From assembly GCA_032821775.1 (NCBI GenBank), contig JAVLRN010000004.1, forward strand, positions 4,154,001 to 4,218,000: a DNA stretch of 64,000 bases. Reading direction: 5' to 3'. The position numbers were made by a program, and so were the translations under genes. The stretch's first letter is position 1. Each line of letters begins with the position of its first letter. The notes beneath the pieces were generated by a model. The model worked only from the letters and a program-made list of their open reading frames with translations. It did not search any database and had not been told where the DNA came from. Source of the DNA: Sanguinoderma infundibulare (Eukaryota; Basidiomycota; Agaricomycetes; Polyporales; Polyporaceae). Of the stretch, positions 1-11,629 are shown piece by piece.

Positions 1-2438
1 CGTGCAGCGTCACAAGCTCCTCGCCCGTCTCGACCTTCCATACTCGCACGCTGCCGTCATCTGACGCCGTCGCGACGCGGTTGTCCTCGGGGTCGAACGA
101 CGCGGTCCACACCATCCCGCGGTGACCAGTGAGCTGCCTGTGGAGCGTGCCCTCCTGGACGTTCCACACGCGGCAGTTGTAGTCCGCGCCGCCGCTCGCG
201 AGGTACTGTCCGTTGTGCGAGAAGAGCACGAACGTGACCATCGCGTTGTGGCCCTCGAGCACGTGCAGGCATTCGTACGTCTGGCCGTCCCAGATGCGCA
301 CGGTCATGTCGTCCGAGCCCGACGCGAGCTTGCTGCCGTCCGGCGACCAGACGACGGAGTGGATCGTCTCCGTGTGGCCCTCGAGCGTCCCGAGGAGCTC
401 GCCACTGTCGACGTCCCAGACCATGACGCGGCCCTCGCCGCCGGAGGACGCGATGCGGGTGCTGTCTGGGGAGAAGACGAGGTGCCAGACGATGTCGCCG
501 TGCGACTCCCACTTGCGGACGACGGTCCCGTCCTCGGTGTCCCAGAGGATAATCGTCGTGTCATCAGAGCCGCTCGCGACCCACAGGCTGTCGGGCGAGA
601 CGACGAGGGAGGTGATGGAGCCCGTGTGGCCGTTCGCGGCGGGCTCCCAAACGGGGAGCCCCCCCTTTCTCCGCCGGGTCACCGCCCGGTCGTCCTTCTT
701 ATCAGTATCCTCTTCTTCATCTTCCGGTACCGGATCGGCGCTCGAGGGACCTGCGGGGGGCTGCTGCTCTCCCTGCGTGTCGCCTAGGGTGAACGGTGGT
801 TGTTCCGATGAAGCGCCAGCTAGGGCTAGGGACCACAATCATTGTCAGAAAAGGATAATAGTAGCAGCACGTGCCACTCACGACCGGTGTCGCTGAGCCC
901 GCCTTCTACATCGCCTTGTACAACCGCGAACTCGGACGCGAGCTTTTGGTTAAGCCAGGACATGTCGACAGAGACCGTTCCCACTGAGGAAAAGGCGTTA
1001 GGTTGAACGACGATAGGATGATCAACAACATTACCTCCGTACTCGTCTACCTCGACCACTGGCTGACGCTCTTCCAGGCCCGCGGGAATGTCCTCCGGTA
1101 CACCATCGGCCTGTGAGTACGATCCGCTTGAGCCACAGCTCTGAGAAGCAGCCTGTCTACGCTTACATTGAAGATCGCGACCAAGTCCCGGTCGGAGGCT
1201 ACAGCGAGATCGGCCTCCGATTTCTGGCCTTTCCCTTGAGCGACGTAATGGTTTTATTGAGCATAGCACGTACCGCGAGGATGTAATCCAGGAGATAGTT
1301 GACGGGGTTGTACGACTGGTACTTCTGGAGATCTAGTTAGCAAGGAGCGCACGAGAGGACATTAGTGGCGCACTCACCCGTGGGCGGTTCGGGCCCTCAA
1401 CGATGTCGGAGTCATCGTCGGACACCACAGCGACGGGCTCGTTCCCCTCTGGTGCAGGACCGCCTGGAGGTAGCTGGTGCGGGCCGGCAGCGCCCTGCAT
1501 AATCGTCTTGAAGAACAGCCTCTTCTTCGCCGCGAAGTAGTTGAAGAAGATGCACTGATTCCTCTCTGTACCGAGCGGCAACGAAGCGGAGCTGCCTTCT
1601 GGTCCCGACGCGATCAAAGGCACAGCCTGAACGTTTGCTGGTTCCACGTCCTCTGGCGTCGGCCCCACATTGTAGACCGTGCTAGGCAGCTCGGACCTTG
1701 CGATCGAGATAGAGAAATTGATGTTAGCCCCGGTCCCCACGCCGACATTCAGCGATCCTTGCTTGTTCTTGTAGTTGCCGTGGAATGCCGAGCACGCCCA
1801 CTTCGTCGTCTTCGTCGTACCCGACACGAACCTGATCTCCTCCTGGGCGATATCCAGTCCGCGGATGTCGTTGGCATAGCTGTGCCAGCTGTCCAGGTGG
1901 TCGCGAATGTAGTTCACGATGTGCCGCTTACTTATCACCCTCTGCTGCATCGCTGGAATGTCGAGGAGGAGGATGGCGCCCTCTTCCTTGGCACACTCAA
2001 ACGAGAGCCCGCCTCCGGCGGTCACGAAGTTCACCGGACTGTGATCAGAACAATCAGTCATGCGTAGTGTATGGAGGGAGAAGGATACGACCTTGATCCA
2101 CTCGCCTGGCCGGCGACGGAGACGGATCGGATGGAGCGGCTCACAATATACGGCTGTTTGATGACTGGCTCAGGAGTAGTCTCCGAATAATTAGAAGGAG
2201 CGAAGCGTTCGAAGTCGTCGGGAATCCTCCCGGCGTTGAAGGGATCGGTCTTGTCTTTCCTGGTGTTGAAGAGATGGCGGAGTCGGCCTTGGTCAACCCA
2301 CCCGACGGAACCAAGCCGGACCTCACTGAGACCGTAGTCCGGGTGGTTCTCTGGGCCAGGGTGCCAGAGAGGGAAGCCATAGTACGAAAACTGTTGTCTA
2401 GCGTACACCTCCCAAGGGGAACCTTCGAGGCGAGACAT
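1..2438 (-). CDS. N-domain/WD40 fusion protein, 3' end cut by window edge
   Basis: Multi-exon minus-strand gene starting at the ATG at 2438. Exons visible are 2092-2438, 1378-2038, 1274-1324 and several short ones down to about 780, then one long WD40 exon that leaves the window at base 1. The first exon carries YGFPLWHP, VGWVDQG and LFN blocks. The second carries RHIVNYIRDH, FVSGTTKTTKWA and GPHQLPPG. The 51-nt third exon reads YNPVNYLLDYIL, and a further exon reads ASDRDLVAIF. An acidic linker with PEDEEEDTDKK precedes at least five WD40 repeats (ASGSDDTTIILWD, ASGSDDMTVRIWD, ASGGADYNCRVWN). The same order of blocks occurs in the paralogue at 5443-8665. From memory this N-terminal module is expanded in agaricomycetes; its function is not known to me. 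WD40 propellers bind partner proteins. No kinase, NACHT or catalytic domain is visible. The linker/WD40 splice junctions are less certain than the upstream ones. Confidence 0.8.
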
Positions 2439-3150
2439 GGTGAGCCACTGGCGGAGCGAGGGGATCAAGGAGAGGGCGAGGAGAGGGCGGTGTGACCTGT
2501 ATGTATATCGGCGTTTAGACCGGAGCGAAGGAACTGATTCCAGAGATAAGTGGATAGAACCTTATATCTAAGAAGATGCACCGCCATCTGCATCTACACG
2601 AGGCATCTACGAGAATAAGGACCCTTCCTTGGAGGACGACAAACGCACCAGAACTTCGCCTCCCAGCCCCCTTGGTTGGCATGGGTCTTGGTACCGTCAC
2701 TCGTAGACAACATTCAGCATACAAGTTCGATTGGATATGAAAGTACAAGAGTCTCAGACGTTGCAAGGATCAGGCACGACGTGCAGATGGGCCGATTCCC
2801 CACAACGGACATCTTGGGAAATCGTTCAGGAAACTTCAAACTTCGCTCGCCTTCGCGGGCGCGGGCGCTGCGCAGAACTTTGAGGTTTCCCGAACATCCC
2901 CTTCCGGAGAATACAACTCCATCGCAGTGTGGGCCATGGGAAACTCTTGGACGAAAGATGGATGCGGAGGTACGGTCCCGGGCGAAGGGACGATTCAGGC
3001 GCGTATGCCACTGCCCCATCTGGCGTTTGCCGAAACCAGGACAAGCTTGATCACGACAGCCCTTCCGTGTATTGTGGGTGGGGAAATTGTCATCTACAAA
3101 GGAGCAGCGAATGTGCCTCGGTTATACTCAACGCGCAGATACAAAAGAGA

Positions 3151-4719
3151 TCACACAACATCGCTGATACCAAGGCTCCGGTCATTGAACGCCAAGCCCT
3201 GCGCGTGCATCAGTTCGCGACCGAGTGCGGAGTCTAGCTCCGTGACCGCCGAAGTGGAATCCACGCGCTCCACGGACCAGTACTTCGGCGTATGGCTCAT
3301 GATATCGAGCGAGATGTGCTCTAGCGCAAAGGACACATCGGCGATTTGGCGGACGATCCCGTCGTGGCGGGATGGATCGAACGCATCCCAGACGCCGCGG
3401 TTAGCGTACTCGTCGGGCGCGCCATCTTGAACGCGCTCGTCCGACTCGACGTATTGGTTGAGGCGGAGGACGAAGAACCGCACGGACAGCGTCTTCACAA
3501 GCTCCACGAGCCCCGCCTGAAAGGATGATTAGCTGGCTGGTTGTGGCACGATTCGGAGACGGAGCCGACTCACGAGGAACGATTCCGCTGAGCCCTTCAG
3601 ATACGAGAGAGACATGTCCAGAACAAGATGGCTGACGCTGGACGCTTCCGGAGCGGCGAGCAGCTCCGGGATTTTCGACGTCTCATAGTCCTGCCCAATG
3701 AAGTAGCCGGTATGTATGAGAAGGTGCGAGGGAGTAGTGTCCGCGATCAAAGCGTGCAGCTTGTCAAGCACTTCGTGATTGGAGGAGATGTGGTCGACGT
3801 CAAGTCGCCTGACATGCCGTGCGAGCCCGAGGCCGTACAGGGCGTCCACGCATCCGCAGACATGGTCCAGGCTCTGCCATGAATCCTGGACATGGTGCGC
3901 TCTGTTCTCCTCCCGAAGCTCGTCCACGTCTTCGACAGCTTCCGTGGTAGAGAGTTCGAGATACGTCAGGTTCGGGCAAGCGCGACGGAGATTGGATGCG
4001 TCGAGTCCGTTGAAGTTACGGAGGGCCAGCGCGCGCAGGCGGGGAAACTGGACGGTAGTGTCGGCAACTTCGACGTACCACGCGCTGAGCTTCTCGAGCG
4101 TGGCCTGATGGCGACGAACCAAGGGAAAGGGGTCGTCCAACTCAGAGGCCCAGTCGTCTTCATTGTAACAATGGATATCGACGGCGATCAGGGAAGATTC
4201 GAGCTCGTCGAGCATAGAGACGGCGAGGTCGCCGATGGTGTGGACGTAGAGGCGACGCAAGTTCGGGAGGGACGCAAGGGCTCCGGACAACGTTGCTTCG
4301 CGCTCGAGGAGAGACTCACAGTTGTCGATCCTGAGATCCTTGAGGTGGTGGGTCTGGCGAAGAACCTGGGCCAGCAAGGCGAAGCGCTGATCGGTACCTT
4401 CTGCAGCACCTGCATCTTCGTCGTCATCCGCGTCGGAGGCTAATCCGTCGTCCGCGTAGGGACCCAACTCTATCTGCAGGTGAAGCTTCTGAATGTGCGG
4501 TGCTCGAGCGGGGATGTCGTTGAGAACAAAGCGACAGAACGATAGCAGGGCTTTCTGGTGTTTGATGGTGACACCGGGACGTAGGAGCGGCTTCAAGCCG
4601 ATCGCGTAGAAGTCCTTGGAGACGAGCATCATGCGCGTGACATCAGATTGACGAGGAATATGGAGGAAGATCAAGAGGAGGAGGTCCGGGACTAAAGAAC
4701 CTAGTTTCTTGAGGGGCAT
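3151..4719 (-). CDS. F-box/LRR-type protein
   Basis: Two exons, 3574-4719 and 3151-3516, joined across a 57-nt intron that begins GTGAGT and ends TTTCAG, giving 503 residues. The N-terminus (GSLVPDLLLLIFLHIPRQSD, then MMLVSKDFYAIGLKPLL) matches the F-box pattern in which a protein is tethered to Skp1 of an SCF ubiquitin ligase. The middle is rich in spaced leucines (LPNLRRLYVHTIGDL, FPRLRALALRNFNGL, CPNLTYLELST), as in the irregular leucine-rich repeats of agaric F-box proteins. The gene sits between the two N-domain/WD40 genes and is on the same strand. Substrate unknown. The family is usually present in very many copies in agaricomycetes, so no orthology is implied. Confidence 0.8.
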
Positions 4720-5442
4720 CTGAGGAGTCGAACGTTAGTGCGCTGGCATTGAACATCCCGCTGGCCGATCATGGTACGCATCCAGAAGGTGTCTCATGCC
4801 CAGACGTGTGTTTAGCACTCACACCCCGTCATCTGCTTAAGGAGAGCGAGGAGGTGGGGGTGTGGTTTCCACACATCTGCGCACGAGACAAATCCTCGAC
4901 CCAGATTGAAAAGCCTGCGAGGGCGAAAAGTGTAATTGACGAGTTGAAACAACGAAACGTACTCTGGTCTATAGTGCAAATTTTCTCCGGGTTTATGTCC
5001 TACAGCCGGGTGTGTGGTCACAAGCTGTCGGTTTGTGGTCTGCCGGGAACTTGTTGGTGCTGGTCAGTTGCTCGTCAGCGCGAACCAAGTTGAGCGCCCA
5101 AGTATACTCGGAAGCGCTGGAACTTTCAATTACATAATCATATACTCTGCCGCGGCGGCCGTGCAAACCATTTCTCTGCATCGTTCGTAGTCAAGGAAGT
5201 AACATATGTAATGCCGAGCTCTTCTCCAACTCTTCTCCCATATAAAAGATGTTGATTCATTACTGCATTGTAGGTGATGATGATGTACAAACACTGTAAC
5301 AAATCCCAGACAACACGCGATGTGGTATCTTGATCCAACTAGTTCAAGTTGTATTTCAGACTCGGGCGTATCCAGAGCGAGCAGCACCGTTGCAATTGTC
5401 CGTGCCAGAAGCTGTAAGATCCTTCCCAATCCGCGCTCACTG
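4720..5442. other. Intergenic, no gene seen
   Basis: About 720 bases between the F-box gene start and the stop of the downstream minus-strand gene. Only short overlapping ORFs without recognisable motifs are present. It should hold the promoter of the F-box gene and the 3' UTR of the WD40 gene. Confidence 0.6.
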
Positions 5443-8400
5443 CTATGCCACCATGAGCGACCGAATCCTGACCGTGCCATCGTGCGAGCCAGACGCGAGC
5501 GTCGACCCGTCGGACGCAAACATCACCGTCGTCACGTTGTCGTTGTGCTCGTTGTACGTCGTCTGCAGCGAGCCGTCGACCGCGTTCCACAGCCGCACCG
5601 TGTTGTCCGACGCGGCCGACGCGATGTACCGCCCGTCAGGCGAGAACTCGACCGCGTTGATCATGCTGTCGTGCCCGTCCAGCGACAGCTGCCGCTCGCC
5701 CGAGAACGAGTCGCACACCTTCACCGTCGAGTCGCTCGACCCGGACGCGACCCGCATCCCGTCGGGCGAGAACGCGACGGTCCACACGGGCCCCGTGTGC
5801 TCGTGCAGGATGACGAGCTCCTCGCCCGTCTGCGCGTTCCAGATGCTGCTGCTGCCGTCGTCCGACGCGGTGATGATCCGCCGGTTGTCCGACGCGAACG
5901 CCGCCGCGCACACCATCCCGCGGTGCCCGTCGAGCACATGCAACGGCTCCCCGCCCGTGACGTTCGCCGTCTCCCAGATCGTGCACACGCTCTCCGTCCC
6001 GCCGGTCGCCATCAGGCTCTCGTCGGGCGAGAACACGATGAACGTCACCACCGCCGCGTTCCTGTTCAGCGTCCGGACCTGCCCGTACGTCTGCGCGTCC
6101 CACAGGAACAGCGTCCCGTCGCTCGCGCCGCCGATCAGGTACTTGTTGTCGGGCGTGTACGCGAGCGAGTGGATCGCCTGTCCAAGGTTGATCCTCCCGT
6201 GCTCTCGTCCGTTCTCCATCAGCGATATCACGATCTCCTCGTCGTGCGATGCCGACGCGAGGTGCGCGTTGTCGCGCGAGAACGCGAGCGCGGAGATCGT
6301 GTCCGCGTGCCCGGCGTCGCCCCCGAGGGGTACCTTGTACCGCGCGCTGTTCTCGCGCGCATCCCAGATGATGACCGTCGTGTCCTCGGACCCGCTCGCG
6401 ACGAACCGGCCGTCCGCGGAGTACGCGAGTGCCGTCACTGACCCCTCGTGGACGCTCGTCGACGCGCCCCAGACGGGCCGCTTCCCCGCCGCCTTCTCGC
6501 CCGGCTGTCCCATGTCGTCGTCGTCGTCGTCCCGACCGCCGTGGCCGTGCGCCGCAGGGGCCATTGGAGCTTGGGGCGCAACTGGCAATGGCGCATATTG
6601 CGGCGCGAAGTCCTGGACCATGCCTGCTGACGACGAAGGCATCCCTGGAGGTGCGTACATATCCGCGTTATGCGCTAGTGGCAGCATGCCATATCCTGGC
6701 TGTAGAATGCCTTGTTGCGGCATGTAGGGTTGCGAGTAGGACGGGTCTTGTGGGTAACCCATGTCTTGTGGGTGACCCATGGCTTGTGGGTAACCCATGC
6801 CCTGCGCGTGCTGCATGCCTTGCCCGTCCTGCATCCCATGCCCGTATTCCATACCTGTCTGAGACGCCACACCCCCTTCGTAATACATTCCTTGCGGCGC
6901 CTGCGGGTGGTAGGCGGCCTCGCCTATCGCGTCGTAAGGCCCGACAGCCGACGGTCCAGCGCCATCCCAGGTTCCGTACGCTGAAATCGCCTGTCAGCAA
7001 TCCCACCTCCGATCCGACGCTGCCCAACGCACCTTGCTGAGGGTCCCCGGAGTGGGCCATTGGTGCGTAGTCATAATTACTTTCGTCGTCGTAGTACCTG
7101 CCGCGCTTCTCTTCACGACCCAACTCTTCCTCGGCCGTCTCTTCATCCCTGTCTCTGCGTTTCCTCACAAAGCTGTAGTCGACCGAGATCGTCCCCACTA
7201 TGAAAACGTTCCCGGTTAAGCGATATCAAGTCCAAGTTTGGATAGCACATACCGCCGTTTTCGTCCAGTTCGACAAATGGTGACAACTGCTGGATGCCTT
7301 CAAAAATGTTGTAGGGGAATGCCCTGTCCTGGGGCACCGAACGTGAAACGATCTTCATTCCGTCCGTATCGCCAAGAGTTGACTGAATTCGCTCACCCTG
7401 AAGAGCGCGATGACATCGAGGTCGGATGCGATAGCGATCTCTGCCTCTGAATTCTGTGTTTGTGGGTGAACGATCAGCTGTGAGATGAAAACGACAAAGC
7501 ACCCACCAGAAAAATGTAGTCGAGGAGGTGACTGACGGGATCATATCCCTGGAGAGATCGCGCGAACATCAGTGATTACTGTGTCGCTGTCGAGTGAACA
7601 GCGAGGGCACGTACGTCGTCGCGCGCAGGAGCCTCGGACTCGAACTCGTACGGGGACGATCCTCTGCCTCCCCTGTGCACGACAGCATCGTGACGTCGGT
7701 TGTCAGGGCCAGGCGGTAGTTGATGAGGACCGGCGCGGGCCTCTATCGGCTCCTTCCACCAGAGGCGACGCTTCATCTTGAAGTAATGGATGAACAAGCA
7801 TTCACTGCGAACAGGTGACGGGAAACCGGAAGGAGTGTGATGGCCAGAGTATGAGAGGCGATGGGAAGAGTCCACCTGTGGGTTAGGTCGCGAGGGTCCG
7901 GTTCTGCAGTGGCTGGTGGGGAGAAGCTGATCGGAGATCTGGATGGATAACCCTACGTTTCCAAACGAGCCGAGCTGGCCAGAGATGTAGCCCTGCTTTT
8001 TGCGAAACATGTTTCCTTGGAAGGCGGCTACGGCCCACTGCGTCGTCTTGATAGTGCCGGAGACAAAAATGATCTCGTGCTCGCGCAGGTCGAGGCCCCA
8101 TGTTGAGTTGGCGAACTCGAACCAGGTGTCGAAGTTTTCGCGCATGTAGTTGACGATGTGTCGCTTGGACTCGATGTATTCGCTGACACCGGGGGGATCG
8201 AGCACCAGCAATGCACCGGCATCGGTCGTGGTTTGGAAATCCCAACCTCCGCCGACAGATCCTGGGGCAAGACCGCCACTTGAATACTCGGGGTCAGGGT
8301 AGCAAGTGAGTGAGAAGACATAGCACTTACGCGTCAGCCGCGACGTCTGCTCGACTCTCGGTAGCACGTATGCTTCGACTAAACACCATCTGCTGGGTGA

Positions 8401-8665
8401 TCGTGTTGTTTGCCTTGATAGAGAGATTGGCAGGATTGAACACTTGGAAGTCCCTGGGCACGCCCTTCTCTTGGATAGGATCGCCTTCGGCCTTCCTCGA
8501 GTTGAAGAGAGCACGGAACTGACCGTCCCTCAGCCAGCCTACATCGCCGATATGCACTTCGCGCCCGCTGGTGCTGTCCTGGTCCGGGAACCAGAGGGGA
8601 TGGCCATATCCGACGGGGAAGAGCTGGTCGGCGTAGATGTCCCAAGGCTTGGACGACATCGACAT
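5443..8665 (-). CDS. N-domain/WD40 fusion protein (complete paralogue)
   Basis: Seven exons: 8331-8665, 7615-8278, 7507-7548, 7397-7477, 7253-7328, 7033-7197 and 5443-6980. They sum to 2901 nt (966 residues) with consistent phases. The ATG at 8665 is followed by PWDIYADQLF and YGHPLWFPDQ. Then come RHIVNYMRENFDTW, FVSGTIKTTQWAVAAFQG, GPHQLPPG, the 42-nt exon GYDPVSHLLDYIFL, and ASDLDVIALF. A basic/acidic segment (RKRRDRDEETAEEELG) and a Gly/Met/Gln repeat (copies of QGMGYPQ and close variants, about residues 510-570) link to a C-terminal WD40 array of about seven repeats (ASGSEDTTVIIWD, ASASHDEEIVISL, ASGSSDSTVKVCD, ASAASDNTVRLWN, ASGSHDGTVRIRS). It is the full-length guide for the truncated gene at the left edge. 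Role unknown; by architecture a binding or recognition protein. Confidence 0.85.
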
Positions 8666-8712
8666 GAGGTGCAAGTGGAAGGGGGAGTGGTAGTGGTATG
8701 GGGATGCGGACG

Positions 8713-8721
8713 ATATATATC
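8713..8721 (-). promoter_or_regulatory. TATA-like box
   Basis: ATATATAT lies about 50 bases upstream of the ATG at 8665 of the N-domain/WD40 gene. The position suits a basal promoter; this is inference from sequence only. Confidence 0.35.
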
Positions 8722-8849
8722 ACAGGTTTGGGCAGTGCAGAGAAGTCGACGCTGTGAACCTAATACGAAGCTGCACGCTGCTGGGGCGTGGAAGAAGACC
8801 GGCCGGGCTGTGCGATCTGTCCGCGCTAGAACTTCAGTAAAGCCGGATT

Positions 8850-9125
8850 TTGCTTAACGGCTTAACGGAAAATGGCCATCCTCCCCCCTGGATTTTGATG
8901 GATATCCTGAGCAAGGTTCTCCCGCCAACGTGTCCATGGGACATCTCTTTGTCCTCTGCCGTGTGCTAGCCAGAGTACAGGAGAGTGGTGCTGGTAGAAG
9001 GGAGGTCGTCGGTAGCAGAATTTACGGGCGCTTAGAGACCTGCTTACGGCTTATCGGCTTACGGTGCTTAACGGCAGCTTAACGTGCTTAGCGGTGCTTA
9101 ATGGCCCCGTTAAGCACCATTAAGC
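8850..9125. repeat. GCTTAACGG-type repeats with hairpin
   Basis: Variants of GCTTAACGG / GCTTACGG recur at 8850-8870 and again about eight times at 9035-9125. They include a perfect 9-bp inverted pair, GGTGCTTAA and TTAAGCACC, separated by 8 nt. No gene is seen between 8722 and about 9930. Confidence 0.5.
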
Positions 9126-9593
9126 AATTTCCGGAAGTACTGATGAAGACTGTCAGGCCTTGGCGTAACTTTCTACGCCTTTCCCAGGGCTTTCATTCCA
9201 GTCATGTAGAGTTGTTCGGATGCACTGCATCAGTAATTCACACGAGTTCTGAACGTCTGGATACCTGGCACTTAGGGCGCCTAAGAGGGTGAAAACACAG
9301 ACATTAACCTACCGTCGGCCGCCCACCCTTCGCGGCGCCACGGTTTGAAGTGCAGGAGGTATTATTACTTTTGCGAAACCGTCTGGGAGGGGGCGGTCGA
9401 CTCGCGGGGACTGGAGAGCGTGTCAGTGCTCGCACATTGACGCACGGCGATGACCAGTATTGCCGACGATGGCGCCCGTCGTGCACTTGTTTCGTCATCG
9501 GAGGGTGTTTGTAGGGGGCATCCGAGCCATTGTGGGTCTTATTGGACCTTTCGCTGCACTGTGAGTGTCCCTTTCAAAATGTCTGACGGGGTA

Positions 9594-9700
9594 GTTTTGC
9601 ACCTCTGACCTCTGACCTCTGGCGTGTCTGAAATGGGTCTGAATTTATCTGAAAATGTCTGAAAATGTCTGAAACGTCTGTGACAGACATCTCAGAACTC
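9594..9700 (+). repeat. TCTGA-rich tandem repeat
   Basis: Short degenerate tandem repeats: CTCTGAC three times, then TCTGAAAATG and close variants, followed by the inverted pair GTCTG/CAGAC. Simple slippage repeat; no coding signal. Confidence 0.5.
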
Positions 9701-9933
9701 CTGGGAATTTCTGATGTGCTTTGAGGGCAGCAACCCACTTGGTCGTGTTCCACCCGCCCGTGCTCTGGTTGCGACTGACTTGGCCGACGCGGACGGCAGT
9801 CGTGCGGAGGCGGTCAAACAGGAAGGGAATTACTATTTCCGCCACCGTACTGATGCATTCTTCAACATCCACTACATCAGTCGAACGTCATCTTAAATCG
9901 CCTCTTAATCTTAAACTCACATAATCCGCTGTC

Positions 9934-10301
9934 ATGCTTTCGCGAGTTCTTAACAACCTAATGGCCTGGGTCGGACAGCCCTCTGCCATCCTCATGGTTG
10001 CCAACGTCGACTTCGGCTTCCGCCACATCCTCCACCTCGCGCCCGAGGAGGGCAGCGTTGAACGCTGGGACTTTGGGAATTCTCTGACCGCTACCCTCCG
10101 CTCAGGCGGTACCAGGGAGCATATTCGTGGGCAGATTGGTACGATCACGGTCCGAACCCTGGAGGCCGCGAGGCGTTTTTGGGCGAGGACGACAAGCATG
10201 TTTCCCTTCTCCAGTCCTACGAGACCATCTCCAACTTGATTGTATACAACGCCATTTCAAGCTTCCTCGACGACGTTGAGAGGCGGGCGCGCGAGTTATG
10301 A
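9934..10301 (+). pseudogene. Unrecognised protein remnant, frameshifted or mis-spliced
   Basis: One frame reads NLMAWVGQPSAILMVANVDF and FGFRHILHLAPEEGSVERWD up to about 10085. A second frame then reads RYPPLRRYQGAYSWADWYDH and SLLQSYETISNLIVYNAISS and stops at 10301. Both halves have protein-like composition, and the frame change is abrupt with no clear GT-AG intron. I do not recognise the family. Confidence 0.35.
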
Positions 10302-11032
10302 AACGCGCCATGAAGAGCGGAGACTCCGAGGGTGGATGTCAAGGCGGAGCAGCGCGCCGTGCGCGACGCGATGGGCCAGCGAGATTACGCGACGGAAACG
10401 CGGCGTGTGTCGACCGCCAGAGTGCTGGGAATCCGCCCGGATATCCTTGCAAGCTTCGACGGCCTAGTGCTATTCTAAATATACGTGTCATTGAACTATC
10501 GGAGCATGGGGAAGGGGGTGTCACTATGCGGTGTGTTTCGTGAGGTACGCTTCTGGGCGTTCGTCAGAGCACATATCTGAAGTCTCTATTACAGGAATCA
10601 TCGGAGCTTGCTCTCTGTGTCTAGCCCTTCCGGCTTCTAGACGAGTCTCGTCTCAGTGGCCGACTCCGAACGTGGTTGTCTTCCCCCTAGAGGTCACCAG
10701 GGCACGATAAGCACCATCGGAGTACCTCTCCTAGGCAACTAGAGGGCGGAAACGCTCGCCGGTACCAGGCTTGAGAGCGGTGTGGTTCAGGCGGACGACT
10801 CGTGGAGGTAGTATTGCGAGGACTTGACTGGCAGCCTGAGTGGGACTACGAGTTCATTGTGACTGGTCTGTAGTGTTAGCAAGGGCACATGCACTGTAGT
10901 TAGCAACCCTACTCTACAATGTGGCGCTTGGCTTAGGGTTCTTGCGGACGTAGGTGAGATGGCACGGCGCTAAACTTTGTGCGGCCCTCGAATGGGAAGC
11001 ATTCGGCAGCAATTCGGCTCGCCACCGTGGAT
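10302..11032. other. Intergenic, no gene seen
   Basis: No convincing ORF or motif. The last part leads into the repeat tail shared with the other copies of the four-member family. Confidence 0.5.
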
Positions 11033-11094
11033 GGCACCATAACGGGTAAGCGAGACGCCGGTGACGCGTGGCCACACATCGATCGATCCTACCC
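11033..11094 (-). repeat. Dispersed 3'-tail repeat, copy 1
   Basis: Read on the minus strand it contains ATCGATCGATGTGTGGCCAC and then CTTACCCGTTATGG. Related stretches lie at 16305, 21428, 31768 and 53880. Four of the five sit 150-250 bases beyond the hairpin downstream of a member of the four-member gene family. Confidence 0.65.
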
Positions 11095-11272
11095 TCACCA
11101 CCGCAGACCGAGGAAATTTCCGCCCTACTGTTCTCTTTCGCTTGAATTTCTCTGCTTTGTTCATATCATTTTCTAGGACGCCGTATGCTCCCCTCAAACT
11201 GTTTACCCCAAGGAGAAGGTTGTGAAGGCAATGTCCTACTATACCAAATTACGTGCATTCTCCCCTCGTACC

Positions 11273-11338
11273 CGATAGACTTGCTATGGGTGATATACGT
11301 GGTTTAAGCTGCATATCTTGCCCATAGCAGATCTATCG
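11273..11338. repeat. Conserved inverted repeat (hairpin), copy 1
   Basis: CGATAGACTTGCTATGGG at 11273-11290 is matched by CCCATAGCAGATCTATCG at 11321-11338. Equivalent hairpins occur downstream of all four members of the gene family. Confidence 0.75.
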
Positions 11339-11629
11339 TGAAAGCGAGCCGGAATGGATGGCTCCAAGCTGGAGTGCACCCAGAGAAGCATGCCCGGAGA
11401 TGGTCGCTTGGATCAAGTAAAAATCAATGTTCACCGACTTCTGGATTGGATATAAGACTACAGAGGAGAGAGGTAAGTAGTTACAACATCTATATGTCCG
11501 TGCGTAGGCTTCATCATACTATCGACCAATCCTGCTCTGTGCGGGCGCGCCCCCTTGTTCCGTGCGACGGTGAAGAAAGGGGTTGGCAGATGTTGTCGCG
11601 AATGTCGACGTTCGTCAAGTGACTCGATA

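Noticed and set aside
5320..6727. Long plus-strand ORFs opposite the N-domain/WD40 gene
   Set aside because: Shadows of the GC-rich WD40 exon on the minus strand; Arg/Val/Pro-biased composition and no motifs. The same holds for the long ORFs opposite the other WD40 genes.
1..8665. NACHT or other STAND ATPase domain with the WD40 arrays
   Set aside because: No P-loop or Walker B motif found in either fusion gene, so they were not called NLR proteins.
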